DNA from: Lucinisca nassula
Taxonomy: Eukaryota; Mollusca; Bivalvia; Lucinida; Lucinidae
Direction: 5' to 3'
DNA: 64,000 nucleotides
Assembly: GCA_963580285.1 (NCBI GenBank)
Contig: OY757017.1
Span: 18,617,003 to 18,681,002, forward strand
The notes under the pieces are model-generated. The model ran no database searches and had not been told where the DNA came from. It saw nothing but the letters and a program-made list of their open reading frames with translations. How positions within the stretch are numbered: the stretch's first letter is position 1; each line of letters opens with the position of its first letter. Positions 20,090-32,303 of this stretch are shown here, in pieces. The translations under genes and the position numbers were made by a program.

Positions 20090-21735
20090 GTTAGGTAGCA
20101 CCTATTTCATATTAGTTGGTGGACCATAACCTCAAAATAATATAGGTATAATTCTGGCAATAAGTGGTGGTGTGTAACCTTGAAATAATATGCGCTGCTC
20201 CACACCATAGTCTAACTACACGTAAAGTTTCAGCTTCATCAGATGTAAAATGTGGGAGGCATTATCCGGAAACAAAATACGTTTAGAAAAATATGTGAAG
20301 GGTGAATAACTCTGGTAATATTTGGCGGACTGTAACCTCAAAATAATATGCACTGTTCCACATCATGGTCTTACTATATGTAAAGTTTCAGCTTGATCAG
20401 ATGTAAAATGTAAGAGAAGTTAACCGGAAACAGAATGTTTAGAAATATGTGTGAAAGGGGAATAACTCTGGTAATATTTGGCAGACCATAACCTCAAAAT
20501 AATATGCACTGTTCCATATCATGGTCTTACTGTAGGTAAAGTTTCAACATCATCGGATCTAAAATGTAGGAGGAGTTATCCGGAAACAAAATGTTAACAG
20601 AATTTTTCAAAGGGACATAACTCTATCATTATTTGGTGGATCATAACCTCGAAACAATATGCGCTGCCCCACATCATGGTCTAATCATATATGAAGTTTC
20701 AGCTAAACCGGATGTAAAATGTAGGAGTCATCCTGCAACGAACAGTGTACCAAAAAATTTCAAAGAGGCATAACTCTATTATTATTTGGAGGACCATAAC
20801 CTCGAAACAATATGCGCTGCCACACATCATGGTCTTACTATGGCTGAAGTTTCAGCTTGATCGGATGTAAAGTTATCCGGAAACAAAGTTTACAAAAAAA
20901 AATCAAAAAGGCATAACTCTTTTATATTTTGGTGGACCGTAACCTCTAAACAATATGCGCTGCCCCGCATTATGGTCTAACTATTTATGAAGTTTCAGCT
21001 TGATCGGATGTAAACTGTAGGAGGAGTTATCCGGAAACAAAAAGTTTACAAAAAAATCAAAAAGGCATAACTCTATTAATATTTGGTGGACCGTAACCTC
21101 GAAACAATATGCGCTGCCCCACATCATGGTCTAACTATTTATGAAGTTTCAGCTTGATCGGATGTAATCTGTAGGAGGAGATATCCGGAAACGAAAGGTT
21201 TAAACAAAAATTTCAGAGGGGCATTACTCTATTAATAGTTGGTGGACCGTAACCTCGAAACAATATGCGCTGCCCCATATCATGGTCTAACTATATATGA
21301 AGTTTCAGCTTGATCGCATGTAAACTGTAGGAGTTATCCGGAAACGAAAAGTTTACAAAAAAATCAAAAAGGCATAACTCTATTAATATTTGGTGGACCG
21401 TTACCTCGAAACAATATGCGCTGCCCCACATCATGGTCTAACTATTTATGAAGTTTCAGCTTGATCGGATGTAATCTGTAGGAGGAGATATCCGGAAACG
21501 AAAGGTTTAAACAAAAATTTCAAGGGGCATAACTCTATTAATATTTGGTGGACAGTATGCGCTGCCCCATATCATGGTCTAACTATATATGAAGTTTCAG
21601 CTTGATCGCATGTAAACTGTAGGAGGAGTTATCCGGAAACGAAAAGTTGCCAGACGGATGGACATCCGGACGGACGGACAGACGGATGCCGGGGGGCATA
21701 ACAAAATACGACCGTTTTTCAAACGGGCGTATAAT
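20090..21735 (+). mobile_element. Pearl-like element with ~10 core repeats of ~150 bp
   Basis: Core units start GCATAACTCT.TTAATATTTGG at about 20311, 20459, 20613, 20767, 20911, 21064, 21221, 21370 and 21528; spacing is 144-158 bp. Each holds GGACCGTAACCTCGAAACAA, GCGCTGCCCCACATCATGG, AAGTTTCAGCTTGATCGG and TATCCGGAAACRAAA. After the last unit come GACGGATGG..GGACGGACGGACAGACGG and the terminal hairpin CGACCG / CGGGCG at 21708-21729. Core array, ACGG microsatellite and hairpin match bivalve pearl / BIV160-type elements. Confidence 0.85.
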
Positions 21736-21789
21736 AAAAATGACAAGTAGCCCGATGGGCAACGACCGCTCACCTGAGAACTAGACCAA

Positions 21790-22181
21790 AGACTTAAGGA
21801 TCAAGCTTGTTTAATGTGTGTACGGCCTGACATATGGACGACAGAACGGCTGGAAATTTTTATCCCTATATTGCGCTATGCTTAAACAGGCATGCCAGAA
21901 ACTAGAGACAAACTCCCAAATTCAAACTCAGCATAGACTTTAAGCGTGTTTTGGTTATCTGCAAGCAAGTCAGAAGTGGTCGAGAAAAATTGGAGAATTT
22001 TCTCCATTATAAGTCTATGGATTTTTTTTGTGGGCAACAACAGTTCTGATCAAAACTTGTACATACCTATGTAATGGCTCCCCCTACTTACGATGGACAG
22101 ACGGAAGCCTAATAGGCACTGGATATCTGTCTATACAACAAGCTCACCTTTCAAGCCTTTGGCTCTGGCGAGCTAAAAAGA
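21790..22181 (+). mobile_element. Pearl-like element terminus
   Basis: One core-like unit (GGTTATCTGCAAGCAAG.., TTATAAGTCTATGGA, CAGTTCTGATCAAAACTTG) then GATGGACAGACGGAAGCC and the end hairpin AAGCTCACC...CTTTGGCTCTGGCGAGCT at 22139-22175. Same terminus as the elements ending at 785, 26541 and 34128. Confidence 0.7.
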
Positions 22182-22963
22182 GAACCATCTATGTAAATGC
22201 TGTAGGGTTTCATTGACTTTTAATGAACATGGCTTAAAATAAACATAAAGAAACAAAAAGCTAATTAAAACACAAACAAAGTACATGTAAGATATTCTAG
22301 TGACCCAAATTTGACCTTGTATGCCCCTCCTGATTATCTGCAAGTTGGATGAAGAACAGATCAGAAATGGCGGAAAGAAGTTAAAACTATGGGAAAATTT
22401 TTCGCGATCTAGAGACTGTAATTGAAAAACTGAATGTCAGACTCAAGCCAAATTCGAACTCATCTGAAGTTTAATGCTGGTCCTCGTTTAATGAAAGAAT
22501 GAAGGAGACACCATTTTCCACAAATATTTATGCTCAAGGGCAGGTAACTTCAAAGCCTTTTGCCCTGCCGGGCCCAAATTCGAACTAAATGTAGAATGTA
22601 TGCCCCTCCTGGTTATATGCAAGTTTGATGAAGTTCGGATCAAAAATGGCCGAGGAAAGTTGGAGACGTTGTTTTTCCACTGTAAGTCTATGGGAGAATT
22701 TTCCACGCTCAATCAGCTGTAACTGGAAAACCGGTTGTCATAATCAAGCCAAATGCAAACCCATCCGAGATTTTATGCTTGTCCTCGTTTACTGAAAATT
22801 TCAAAAAAGATCAGATAAAAAAGCTGAGAAAAGCTGGAGAAACCATTTTTCACTAATATTTATGCTCAAGGGCAGGTAACTCAAAAGCCATTTGACTTGT
22901 GTGGCCCAACTTCGAACTCAATGTAGACTGTTTGTCCCTCCTAGTTATCTGCGAGTTTAATGA

Positions 22964-23244
22964 GTTTTTGTCTTGGGGTTTTACGGCCCTTTCAACCCAT
23001 CATGATTATATCAAGCGCGGTGAGTAAACCTAACCACACCTTTCCTGGACAGGCTTAGACCTAAGCGGTTAACCAGTGCTAAGTGCACATACTTTCGTCA
23101 GTAACTGACAACTGCCCTTCTTGAATCAGCAGAAGGAGGAGAATTGTCTTAGAAAATATTTCATGATCAATTTCCACGAACGTAAGTGACCGAGCCGTGT
23201 ATCGAACCCGCAATCTCTGACTTCCCAGTCAGACACGCAACGCG
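22964..23244 (-). mobile_element. SINE-E inserted in the array
   Basis: Minus strand: GTCTGACTGGGAAGTC, box B GCGGGTTCGATACACGG, GGGCAGTTGTCAGTTACTGA, a GGTTAACCGCTTAGG core and GGGCCGTAAAACCCC end. GCGAGTTTAATGA (22951-22963) and GCAAGTTTGATAA (23245-23257) flank it as a diverged TSD of the host repeat. The first ~18 bp of the tRNA head are missing relative to 44109-44483. Confidence 0.8.
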
Positions 23245-25505
23245 GCAAGTTTGATAAAGATCAGATCAGAAATGGCCAAGAAAAGGTGAAGACGTCGGTC
23301 TAAGGGAAAATTTTTCACGCTCAAGGAGCTGTAACTGGAAAACCGGTTATCATATTCAAGCCAAATTCGAACTCGTCCGAGATTTTATGCTTGTACTCAT
23401 TTACTGAAAGTTTGAAAAAGATCAAATCAAAAACAGCTCAGAAAAGGGGGAGACACCATTTTTCACTAATACTTATGGTCAAGGGCAGGTAACTCCAAAG
23501 GTGTTTGTCCTGTGCAACCCAAATTCAAACTCAGCGTAGACTGTAAGTCCCTCATGCATGTTTCATGAAGATTGTATGAGAAATGGCTGAGAAAAAGTGG
23601 AGTCGTCGTTTTCCCCATTATAAGTCTATGGAACCATTTTTTTCCATGGCAACCACAGTTCTGATCAAAACTGGTCCAAAACCTAATGCAGTTAATCCCC
23701 CAACCAAGTGATGCTGCACATAAAATTTGATTGAGATTGGCCAACTGGTCATTAGATATTCAAATTCAAAGGTATGAACATCGGACGGACGTGAACTAAA
23801 AATGGAAACACCATTTTTCACTAATGTTTATGCTCAAGAGCAGTTAACTCCAAAGCTGCCAAAATTCTAACTCAACTACATTTAAGATTGTATGCCCCTC
23901 CTGGTTATCTGCAAGTTTGATGAAGATCAGATCAGAAATGGTGGAGAAAAGTTGGAGACATTGTTTTTCCATTGTAAGTCTATGGGAGAATTTTCCAGGC
24001 TCTAGGAACTGTAACTGCAAAACGGAATGTCAGATTCAAGCCAAATTTGAACTCATCTGAGGTTTATGCTTATCTTTGTTTACTGAAAGTTTCAAAAAGA
24101 CCAGAGCAAAAATGGCTGAGAAAAAGTGGAGAAACAATTTTCATTAATAGTATTTATGCTCAAGGGTAGGTAACTCCAAAGCCCTTTGTCCCATGTCGCA
24201 CAAATTCGAACTAAGCATAGACCGTATGTCCCTCCTGGTTCTCGGCAAGTCTAATTAAGATCAGTTCAGAAATTGTGGAGAAGGTTGGAGATGTTTTTTT
24301 TTTTCCATTGTAAGTCTATGGGGAAATTTTTCGGGCTCTAGGGACTGTACCTGCAAAACTGAATGTCAGATTCAAGTCTAGTTCGAACTCGACTGAGCTT
24401 TTATGCTTGTCTCGTTTGCTATAAGTTTCAAAAAGATCAGATCAAAAAGGTTGAGAAAAGGTGCAGACATCATTTTTCACTAATATTTATGCTCAAGGGC
24501 AGGTAACTCCAAAGCTGTTTTTCTCATGCAGTGAAATTCGAACTCTATGTAGACTGCATGTCCCTCCTGGTTAGCTGCAAGTTTGATGAAGATCAGGTCA
24601 GAAATGGCGGAGGAAAGTTGGTAACGTTTTTCCATTGTAAGTCTATGGGAAAATTGTTCGCGCTATAAGGGCTGTAACTGCAAAACCGAATGTCAGATTC
24701 AAGCCAAATTCAACTCATCTGAGGTTTTATGCTTGTTCTGGTTTACTGAAAGTTTCAAAAAGATCAGATTAGAAACGGCTGAGAAAAGGTGGAGACACTA
24801 TTTTTCACTAATATTTATGCTCAAGGACAGGTAATTCGAAAGCCTGTTGTCTCATGCGACCCAAATTCGAACTAAACATAGACTGTAAGCTCCTTCTGGT
24901 TATCTGGAAGTTTAATAAAGGTCAGGTTAGAAATAGCCAAGCAAAGTTGGAAACATCGTTTTCCCATTGTAAGTCTATGGGAAAATTGTTCATCCTCAAG
25001 GGGACGTACGTTGTGTAACTGGAAATCCGGTGGTCAGATTCCAGCCAAAATCGAACTCAGTAGAGATTTTATACTAATCCTCGTTTACCAAAAGTAATAA
25101 AAAGATCAGATCAAAAACGGTTGCTGAAAGCTGGATACACCATTTTTCGCTAATATTTATGCTAAAGGGCAGGTAACTCAAAAGTCATTTGACCTGCGTG
25201 GCCAAAATCCAAACTCAACATAGACTGTAAGGCTCTCCTAGTTATCTGCAAGTTTGATGAAGATCTGATTTGAAATGGTCGAGAAAAGCTGGAGACGTCG
25301 TTTTCCTATTGTAAGTCTATGGGAAAATCTTTCACACTCAAGGAGATGTAACTGGAAAATCACTGGTCGGATTCAAGTCAACTTCGAACTCGCTCGAGAT
25401 TTTATGCGTGTCCTCTTTACCAAAAGTAACAAAATGATCCAATCGAAAACGGCTGAGAAAAGCTGGTGACACCATTTTTCACTTACATTTGTGCTCAAGG
25501 GCAGG

Positions 25506-25811
25506 TTGGTTGGTTGGTTGGTTGATTTGAGGTTTAACGTCCCCGTCAACACTGTAAAGGTCATTTTGGAGACGTTGCTTCCAATTTTGTGGGACTTTTA
25601 CCCGACATTTAGATGAAATGACATCTCAAGCCCTGTCGCCCAATGAAACCAATAGGGTTTAGCATGGACGGTCCGCCTCGCACCGCGGTTCCGGGACAGG
25701 CTTTGATCCTCTCAGCGGTTTACCAGTACTAGTGTGCGGGCCAGATTCAGCTCTGCGTGGAAGCATCATGCAGCCCATATATTTCCTCAAGCCCCTATGG
25801 GCGGGGGCCGA
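25506..25811 (-). mobile_element. SINE-A copy with 12 bp TSD, nested
   Basis: CTCAAGGGCAGG is present at 25494-25505 and again at 25812-25823, exactly flanking a complete SINE-A of 306 bp with a (GGTT)n tail variant. The duplicated word belongs to the host array consensus, so the empty site is known from the other array units. This copy gives precise ends for the family. Confidence 0.95.
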
Positions 25812-26589
25812 CTCAAGGGCAGGTAACTCAGAAGCTGTTTGTTACGTGCAGCCCGAATTTGAACTCAAAGTAGACTGTAAGCCCCTCCTGGTTATCGGCA
25901 AGTTTGATGAAGTTCGGATCAGAAATGGCGGAGAAAAAGTGGAGATGTCGTTATCCTCATTATAAGTCTATGAGAAAAATTTTTCACGCTCAAGGGGATG
26001 TAGCTGAAAAAACCGCTCGTCAGATTCAAGCCAAATTCAAACTCGTCCAAGATTTTATGCTTGTTCTGGTTTATGAAAAGTTACAAAAAGATCAGATCAG
26101 AAACGGCTGATAAAAGCTGGATACACCATTTTTCACTTATATTTATGCTCAAGGGCAGGTAACTCCTAAGCTGTTTGTTCCATGCATCCCAAATATGAAA
26201 TCAACGTAGAATGTAAGCCCCTCCTGGTTGTCCGCAAGTTTGATGAAGATCGGATAAGAAATGACCGAGAAAAAGTGGAGACGTCGTTTTCCACATTATA
26301 AGTCTATGGAACCTTTTTGTTTCCATGACAACCACAGTTCTGATCAAAACTGGTCCAAAACCTAATGCAGTCAACCCCCCAACCCAGTGATGCTGCACAT
26401 AAAACTTGATTGGGACTGGCCAGCTAGTCACTTAGATATTCAAGTTCAAAGGTGTCGACGACGGAGGGACGACGGACGGACGACGGATGCCTACCTATAC
26501 TATAAGCTCACCTTGTGAGCCTTCGGCTCAGGTGAGCTAAAAAAAATTAAAACCGCTCTCTCTATATTAAGGTCCTCACGGACACATCT

Positions 26590-27075
26590 GACATGAAGCA
26601 TGCTCAGAACAATGCAGCAGACGACAGTCTGCTCCATGACTAATACTTCTCTAATGCTAAGATGTTCAGAACAATGCAGCAGACGACAGTCTTCTCCATG
26701 ACTAATACTTCTCAAATGCTAAGATGCTCAGTAAATTTTAGCAGAAGACAGTCTGCTCCATGACTAATACTTCTCTCATGCTAAGATGCTCAGTAACTTT
26801 TAGCAGAAGACAGTCTGCTCCATCACTAATACTTCTCTAATGCTAAGATGTTCAGTAACTTTTAGCAGAAGACAGTCTGCTCCATCACTAATACTTCTCT
26901 AATGCTAAGATGCTCAGAACAACACAGCAGAAGACAGTCTGCTCCATCACTAATACTTCTCTAATGCTAAGATGCTCAGTAAATTTTAGCAGAAGACAAT
27001 CTGCTGTATCTCTAAAATTTCTCTAATGCTAAGATGCTCAGTAAATTTTAGTAGAAGACAATCTGCTGTATTTTT
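26590..27075. repeat. 62 bp minisatellite, ~8 units
   Basis: Units GATGYTCAGWAMWWTKYAGC / AGAAGACAGTCTGCTCCAT / ACTAATACTTCTCTAATGCTAA start near 26599, 26661, 26723, 26786, 26848, 26910, 26972 and 27033, almost exactly every 62 bp. The last two units are more diverged. Confidence 0.85.
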
Positions 27076-28378
27076 AATGACAGATTCAATCTGTCATTTC
27101 TAGCTATCCTGCGTGTTGTAAAGTAGTTCCGGCTTTCTTACGACTTTCTTCCGGCTTTGACCGCCAAAGAAATATAATCCGCACAAAATGTAGTCAGTTT
27201 GGCGCAGTTATCAAAATTGTACATCCTATAATCGCAATACAAATTTTTGAAGCAGACGACTTTTGAATTTTATCTTACCTTTCCGAGAATAGATTCAGCA
27301 TTTCATATGAATCAGCTGCATCATGCGAGACTATACCCAGATCAATGCAGCGTCTGCTCAGACGTCTGCTCAGGTTTTACACTGTTTTCTAACAGTGCTG
27401 TCAATACTTAATCCTTAAAGACCAGCCGGTCAGCTGCAGACCAGAATATTAATGGGTTTTCCGACATTCGAGGTCAAGTCTAGGTCAGTTACAACTAGGT
27501 GTATATCAGACTGTGCGAGAAAGGCTGTCACTTTCAACCCTGAACTATGGTACAGATACCTATGCAAACAGTGTAGATCCTGCGATATAATTCTAGGTGC
27601 CATATTTAGCAGAATGGACGAGCCCAACTTCAGTGATGGAAGAGTACACTCCAGAAACTCAAGGCAGTGAATAAATCAAAGCACTGACAACACTCATGTC
27701 GATTGTCTCTAAATGCAGGCTGGTCATAAACGAGGACTTGAACTGATCCGTTTAAACTTAAGATGTTAGTAACTGATGCAAAAAATGTAGACCAAGATCA
27801 GCACCATGTTCTGTGGCGTTTGATCTTAGTCTACATTGTTTGTCAGATCAAACATTTGATTCAAGTACAGATTTTACAGATAACACTTACATGTACCCAA
27901 GACTGACACACGACCCGGCTATGTTTGGGTTGATTGTTTGGCATTCGACCCGAAGTGACTAATAAGAAAAGCGATTCAGAGCTAACGTCTACGTGACTAT
28001 CACTGACTTCTCAGAATAACGTTTTTCTTGCAGAAAATAGCCGCAGTGAGATAAGGGTATTCCATAAGACTGAAGAGAGTCATCCTGGAATCATAGGGTG
28101 AGCTTGACAAACGGTGTAGACCAAGTTCGGACGCTGCAGAACGAGCTTCTTATCAAAATCTTCACTATTTGTTTGGAATTGCAGAGTTAAATTAAACAGT
28201 TTAAATCTCAGCCAAGGACTTTTACCCCAACCTTCATCCCACCAACACTTTCGGTGCTTTGATTCTGAAACCAAACGAATGCATGATTACAACACGCTTA
28301 GGCACCATGCCTTTAAGCTAAAAAGGTTATATCAATCAACCGTGACGTATGGTTACCAGTCCGGCAACGATCCTGTGT

Positions 28379-28673
28379 TTTGTTTGCTTTGAGGTTTAAC
28401 GTACCCATCAACACTGAATAGGTTATTTTGGAGACGTTGCTTCCAATTTTGTGGGACTTTTACTCGACACTGAGATGAAATGACATCTCAAGCCCTGCCG
28501 CCCAATGAAACCAATAGGGTTTATATGCATGGACGGCCCGACTCGCACCGCTTTACCTGGGCAGGCTTAGATCCTCTAAGTAGATTACCAGTACTCGTGT
28601 GCGGGTCGGTTTCAGCTCTGCGTGGAAGCATCATGCAGCCCATCTATTTCTTTAAGCCACGATGGGCGGGGGT
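28379..28673 (-). mobile_element. SINE-A inside the 3 kb duplication
   Basis: CAACGATCCTGTGT (28365-28378) and CAACGGTCCTGTGT (28674-28687) are its TSD. The orthologous insertion in copy 2 has the same TSD words, so the SINE arrived before the duplication. Confidence 0.92.
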
Positions 28674-28850
28674 CAACGGTCCTGTGTACCACCTTCACAC
28701 CAGCACTGATAGAAACCATATGTTCAGGATCAAACTTTTAATGTGTGATGTAAGGTCGTGCCTAGAAAAAAAGAAATTGTATTTTGTTCTCAAAAAACAT
28801 CAAGTGAGAACGTATTGCAACATTTTTCATTAAACCCTGGACAGTTAGAG

Positions 28851-29018
28851 TGAGTGAGTGAGTGTTTGAGTTTTACGTCCCACAAATAGCTAAGGTCATA
28901 CGGAGACGATACCTCGGTTTAAAGACTCATCCGAAAGTCTGGAGTAGTCCGGGATCGATCCTGCGAGCCCTGGTTTACAAGGCGAGTAGCATTACCACTA
29001 CACCACGGAGGCTTCTAA
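28851..29018 (-). mobile_element. SINE-B, tRNA-derived, with TSD
   Basis: Minus strand: GCCTCCGTGGTGTAGTGG (box A), then box B of GGATCGATCCC type, TTTAAACCGAGGTATCG, and end GGGACGTAAAACTC with an (ACTC)n tail. TGGACAGTTAGA lies on both sides (28838-28849, 29019-29030). About 168 bp; the shortest complete SINE here. Confidence 0.9.
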
Positions 29019-30149
29019 TGGACAGTTAGAAGCTGGTCGGAAAGTGGATGGCGTTGACTCTGATCTTGGGTGCCACATGAGTGTGATCTATTTGTCTGTT
29101 GGCGAGACATCTTACTATCAACAGAAAACTGTAGTGGACGTCGAAGTAGCGGAAGACCGAAGTCAGTACGTCAAGATCGATTCATCCGACAGACGCATAT
29201 GCGAAGCAGATTTCCAACGGCATCTGCTACACTGTACCTGTAGATAAACAAAGGGTTTCAACTACCGACTAATAAGCACTGACACTGTTCGTGGCCCTTA
29301 TGCGATGCACTTTTGAGAGCTAGACGTCCCTGTCGTGACCAAAATTAAGACGTCGACACAGTACGGAACACTTACGCTGGTGCATGAAATACGTACATGT
29401 TTATTGGCGTCTTAGCGACTCGCGTGATATGCGTTTCAGTGACACATCGCACTTCAGCGTGAATCACGCCGATTGTCGTTTCGGGATGTTTCGACATATA
29501 GGTGTAAGGTATGCCGAGGCGACGCGTGCGTAATAGAGCATGACATATCGGATGGATTAAGCGAAATGGTATGTCGAGCTATTTCATGTAGCTAGCGGCG
29601 ACATTAAGAACATTCAAGATCATGGCTGAGACGTTAACTGAACAACGAGACGTTAAACAAGCAAGTGCGTCGGCCTCACGTGGCACCATTTATTTGTTTA
29701 CGCTCAGAATCCGGGATATCTAATCCAGCAGGATTACGCGCGGGTTTATAGTGCTGTTCTTACTCAAAAATGTCTTCAAGCCAATGGAATTCATGTACTG
29801 GACTGATCAGCCTTTCTCCTCCGATCTCTTTCCCATAGAGTATCTTTTGGGGGAAGGTATCCACAACCGACCAGACAAAAATGTTACTTATTGACAGTAG
29901 CATTGTTAAAACTTGAATTTTAATGTTTTGTTTTGAAAAGGTAAATAGTTTCTTTCCCAAATTTGAAACATCGAATGACATTTCATAATACCAGCGGTGT
30001 ATAGACATCTGCAAACATATCATACAATGCAATTTGCAGAACTACTTTTCTAAATTTTAAAATCTTTTTAGAAAGGTTGTCTGTAAGTTTTCACAGTGTT
30101 TTGATTTTCTCATAGAATCTGTCATTTCAGTGCCTTTGGCGCTTTGATT

Positions 30150-30364
30150 AATATTTCTCAGGAAATGGGCACAAGTATCAGCTCTTAAATCCAAGGGAGA
30201 TAAATATGACAAACTTTATATAACAAACAACTGTATTAACAGCCTCCCCTTAATGGTCTTTACTATGAAGAAAAAGCTTAACAGACAGGTGCTCTCAGAC
30301 AATTTTGACGCTTGGCAAGCGTTTAATACGACCGACTTCATAGTACCTGTATTAATAAACTCTC
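30150..30364. repeat. Diverged dispersed repeat fragment
   Basis: GGGAGATAAATATGACAAAC and CTGTATTAA..GCCTCC recur near 31636 (AATATGACAAACC) and 31853. This appears to be an old local duplication; no terminal structure seen. Confidence 0.4.
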
Positions 30365-30559
30365 TTAACCCGACGCCCTGCCGAGCCCGGATATGCCTTA
30401 TCTTTCAAACGGTCTTCTGAAGAAGACATCTGATCCAGATCTACATTGTTTGTCATTCAGGTTGTGAATTTGTGACAATAATTTGCATCTAGTTATCTGA
30501 TTGGCTGACAACCAGCGGTGGATGTGGCATATTTAAATATTCAGCAGCTTAAGGGTTAA
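30365..30559. mobile_element. Family M1 element
   Basis: Left end TTAACCCGACGCCCTGC and right end ATATTCAGCAGCTTAAGGG. The palindrome keeps TCTTCTGAAGAAGACATCTGA and CAGATCTACATTGTTTG with a worn left arm. GATTGGCTGACA..GGATGTGGC matches the other M1 bodies. Confidence 0.65.
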
Positions 30560-30589
30560 TGGTCTTCACGATGAAGAAATTATACAATC

Positions 30590-31276
30590 GCTTCCCTCCC
30601 ACTAAGGTCCGTTTGTACACATTGCCCAGAAAATATACAATCACTTCCCTCACACTAAGGTCCGCTTGTACACATTGCCCAGAAAATATGCAATCACTCC
30701 CCTCACACTAAGGTCCGCTTGTACACATTGCCCAGAAAATATACAATCACTTCCCTCACACTAAGGTCCGCTTGTACACATTGTCCAGAAAATATACAAT
30801 CACTCCCCTCACACTAAGGTCCGCTTGTACACATTGCCCAGAAAATATACAATCACTCCCCTAACACTAAGGTCCGCTTGTAAACATTGCCCAGAAAATA
30901 TACAATCACTCCCCTCACACTAAGGTCCGCTTGTACACATTGCCCAGAAAATATACAATCACTCCCCTCACAAAAATTTTATGGCAGAATACATTCTGTC
31001 GTATCTCGAGTGCTTCTCAGGAAACAGTCACCGCTTGTACACATTGCCTAGAAAATTTTATGGCAGAATACATTCTGTCGTATCTCCAGTGCTTCTCAGG
31101 AAACAGGCACCGCTTGTACACATTGCCCAGAAAATTTTATGGCAGAATACATTCTGTCGTATCGCTAATGCTTCTCAGGAAACAGGCACCGCTTGTACAC
31201 ATTGCCCAGAAAATTTTATGGCAGAATACATTCTGTCGTATCTCGAGTGCTTCTCATGAAACAAGCACCGCTTGTA
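30590..31276. repeat. Minisatellite that changes period (58 to ~91 bp)
   Basis: From 30590 to about 30968, seven 58 bp units contain CACTAAGGTCCGCTTGTACAC and CCAGAAAATATACAATCACT. From 30970 to 31276, four ~91 bp units keep CCGCTTGTACACATTGCC.AG but replace the rest with TTTTATGGCAGAATACATTC and TGTCGTATC..TGCTTCTCA. The 142- and 92-codon frames are repeat translations. Confidence 0.85.
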
Positions 31277-31288
31277 CACAATTGATAA

Positions 31289-31496
31289 TTAACCCTTTTG
31301 CTGTTCACGACAACCCATATCATTGCAAACCGTGTAGATCCAGATCAGATGGCTTCTGAAGAAGCCATCTGATCAGGATCTACACTGTTTGGCATTCAGT
31401 TTATGAATATGTAGCAATAATTACATCAAGTGATTCGATTCACTGATAGACAGTAATGGGTGTGGCTTAAATGAATATTCAGCAAGATAAGGGTTA
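31289..31496. mobile_element. Family M1 element, best preserved
   Basis: TTAACCCTTTTGCTG at the left, TTCAGCAAGATAAGGGTTAA at the right. Palindrome 31325-31391: arms CAAACCGTGTAGATCCAGAT and ATCAGGATCTACACTGTTTG around GGCTTCTGAAGAAGCC, nearly perfectly paired. No frame. This copy is a good reference for the family. Confidence 0.85.
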
Positions 31497-32303
31497 ACAT
31501 TCCCAGATTGTTTTTTTTTTTTTTTTTTGGCAGAAGATGTTCTGCCATATTCCTAATATTTCTCAGGGAACAGGCAAAAATGTCAAATACAGCTACTTGG
31601 CATTATTGTTAAGTCTGATACTAAATCAAATGGAGGTAAATATGACAAACCATATCATACCTGTATTAATAATCTCTCATGATGCTCCTCACCATGCAGA
31701 ATGTGTAGAATCACTCTCTCCATGAAAAGGTCCCTTCCGACACAATTGACACTCAATCTGCCCAGAAAAATTAGCAGCAGAAGACATACTGCAACTGGTC
31801 AGAAACCATACACCATTAAGCATTAATATTAAATCCAATATTAAATTCAAGGGAGATAAATATGACAAACCTTATATAAAAAGTAATTAATGACTAGCAA
31901 CCCAACCAGGTCTGTAATCACAAACTCACAGACTGACAGTTATGCATCTGTCAATTATAATTATGATCAATTCCTCTTAGTATTATTATCCGGCTGAGAT
32001 CGCTGGCAAACATTACATTGCCAAGTTGGTCTGCTCACAAAGAGCAGTCCAACCAAGAGACACAATATTTACTATGTGTATTTCATATTCTAACATGACG
32101 TTAACGTTTTTCCCATTGAACCCAGTGGAAACTTCAGCGTTTGCAAATATGCGATAATTCACGTCGTCAACGTGGTGCGTGCAATTTGGCGTCATCGTGA
32201 CGTTGCATGTAAACATTTTCTTCTGTCGACATCCGCTGCAAAATAGTCCCCAAGATAACGCTTTGTTACTACTGTATTTCAGTTTAGCATCATGTTAGAA
32301 TCG
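31497..32303. other. No clear gene; repeat fragments
   Basis: A T-run (31510-31529), then GGCAGAAGATGTTCTGCC, a short palindrome echoing the 62 bp minisatellite, and a GGGAGATAAATATGACAAACC fragment near 31850. The rest up to 32303 shows nothing recognised. Confidence 0.45.

Larger units (their letters stand above)
22290..26541 (+). mobile_element. Large pearl-like array, ~310-330 bp units
   Basis: Repeated units run GTTATCTGCAAGTTTGATGA, ATTGTAAGTCTATGGGA, GTAACTGGAAAACCGG, TTATGCTTGTCCTCGTTTAC and CATTTTTCACTAATATTTATG then CTCAAGGGCAGGTAACTC, about a dozen times. The end is GACGGACGGACGACGG (26466-26485) followed by AAGCTCACC..GTGAGCCTTCGGCTC..GGTGAGCT. SINE-E (22964-23244) and SINE-A (25506-25811) interrupt it, each with a TSD. 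Unit length is about twice that of the array at 20090. Confidence 0.85.
27076..30149 (+). repeat. 3.07 kb duplicated segment, copy 1
   Basis: Collinear with 57521-60590 in the same orientation and highly similar by eye throughout. Left end TTTTAATGACAGATTC with a small palindrome; right end GAATCTGTCATTTCAGTGCC then TTTGGCGCTTTGATT. AATGACAGATT is present inverted near the right end, and GTGCCTTTGGCGC is a short hairpin near the terminus, suggesting a Helentron-like element rather than random duplication. Contains SINE-A and SINE-B insertions shared with copy 2. The 65-72 codon frames shared by the copies change mostly at amino-acid-altering sites, so coding is unlikely. Confidence 0.8.

Noticed and set aside
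27430..27670. Opposite 65- and 72-codon frames conserved in both 3 kb copies
   Set aside because: Most differences between the copies alter amino acids, and the region is part of a mobile segment; no sign of coding constraint.
30931..31359. 142-codon frame with repeated HCLENFMAEYILSYL motif
   Set aside because: Translation of the 58/91 bp minisatellite.
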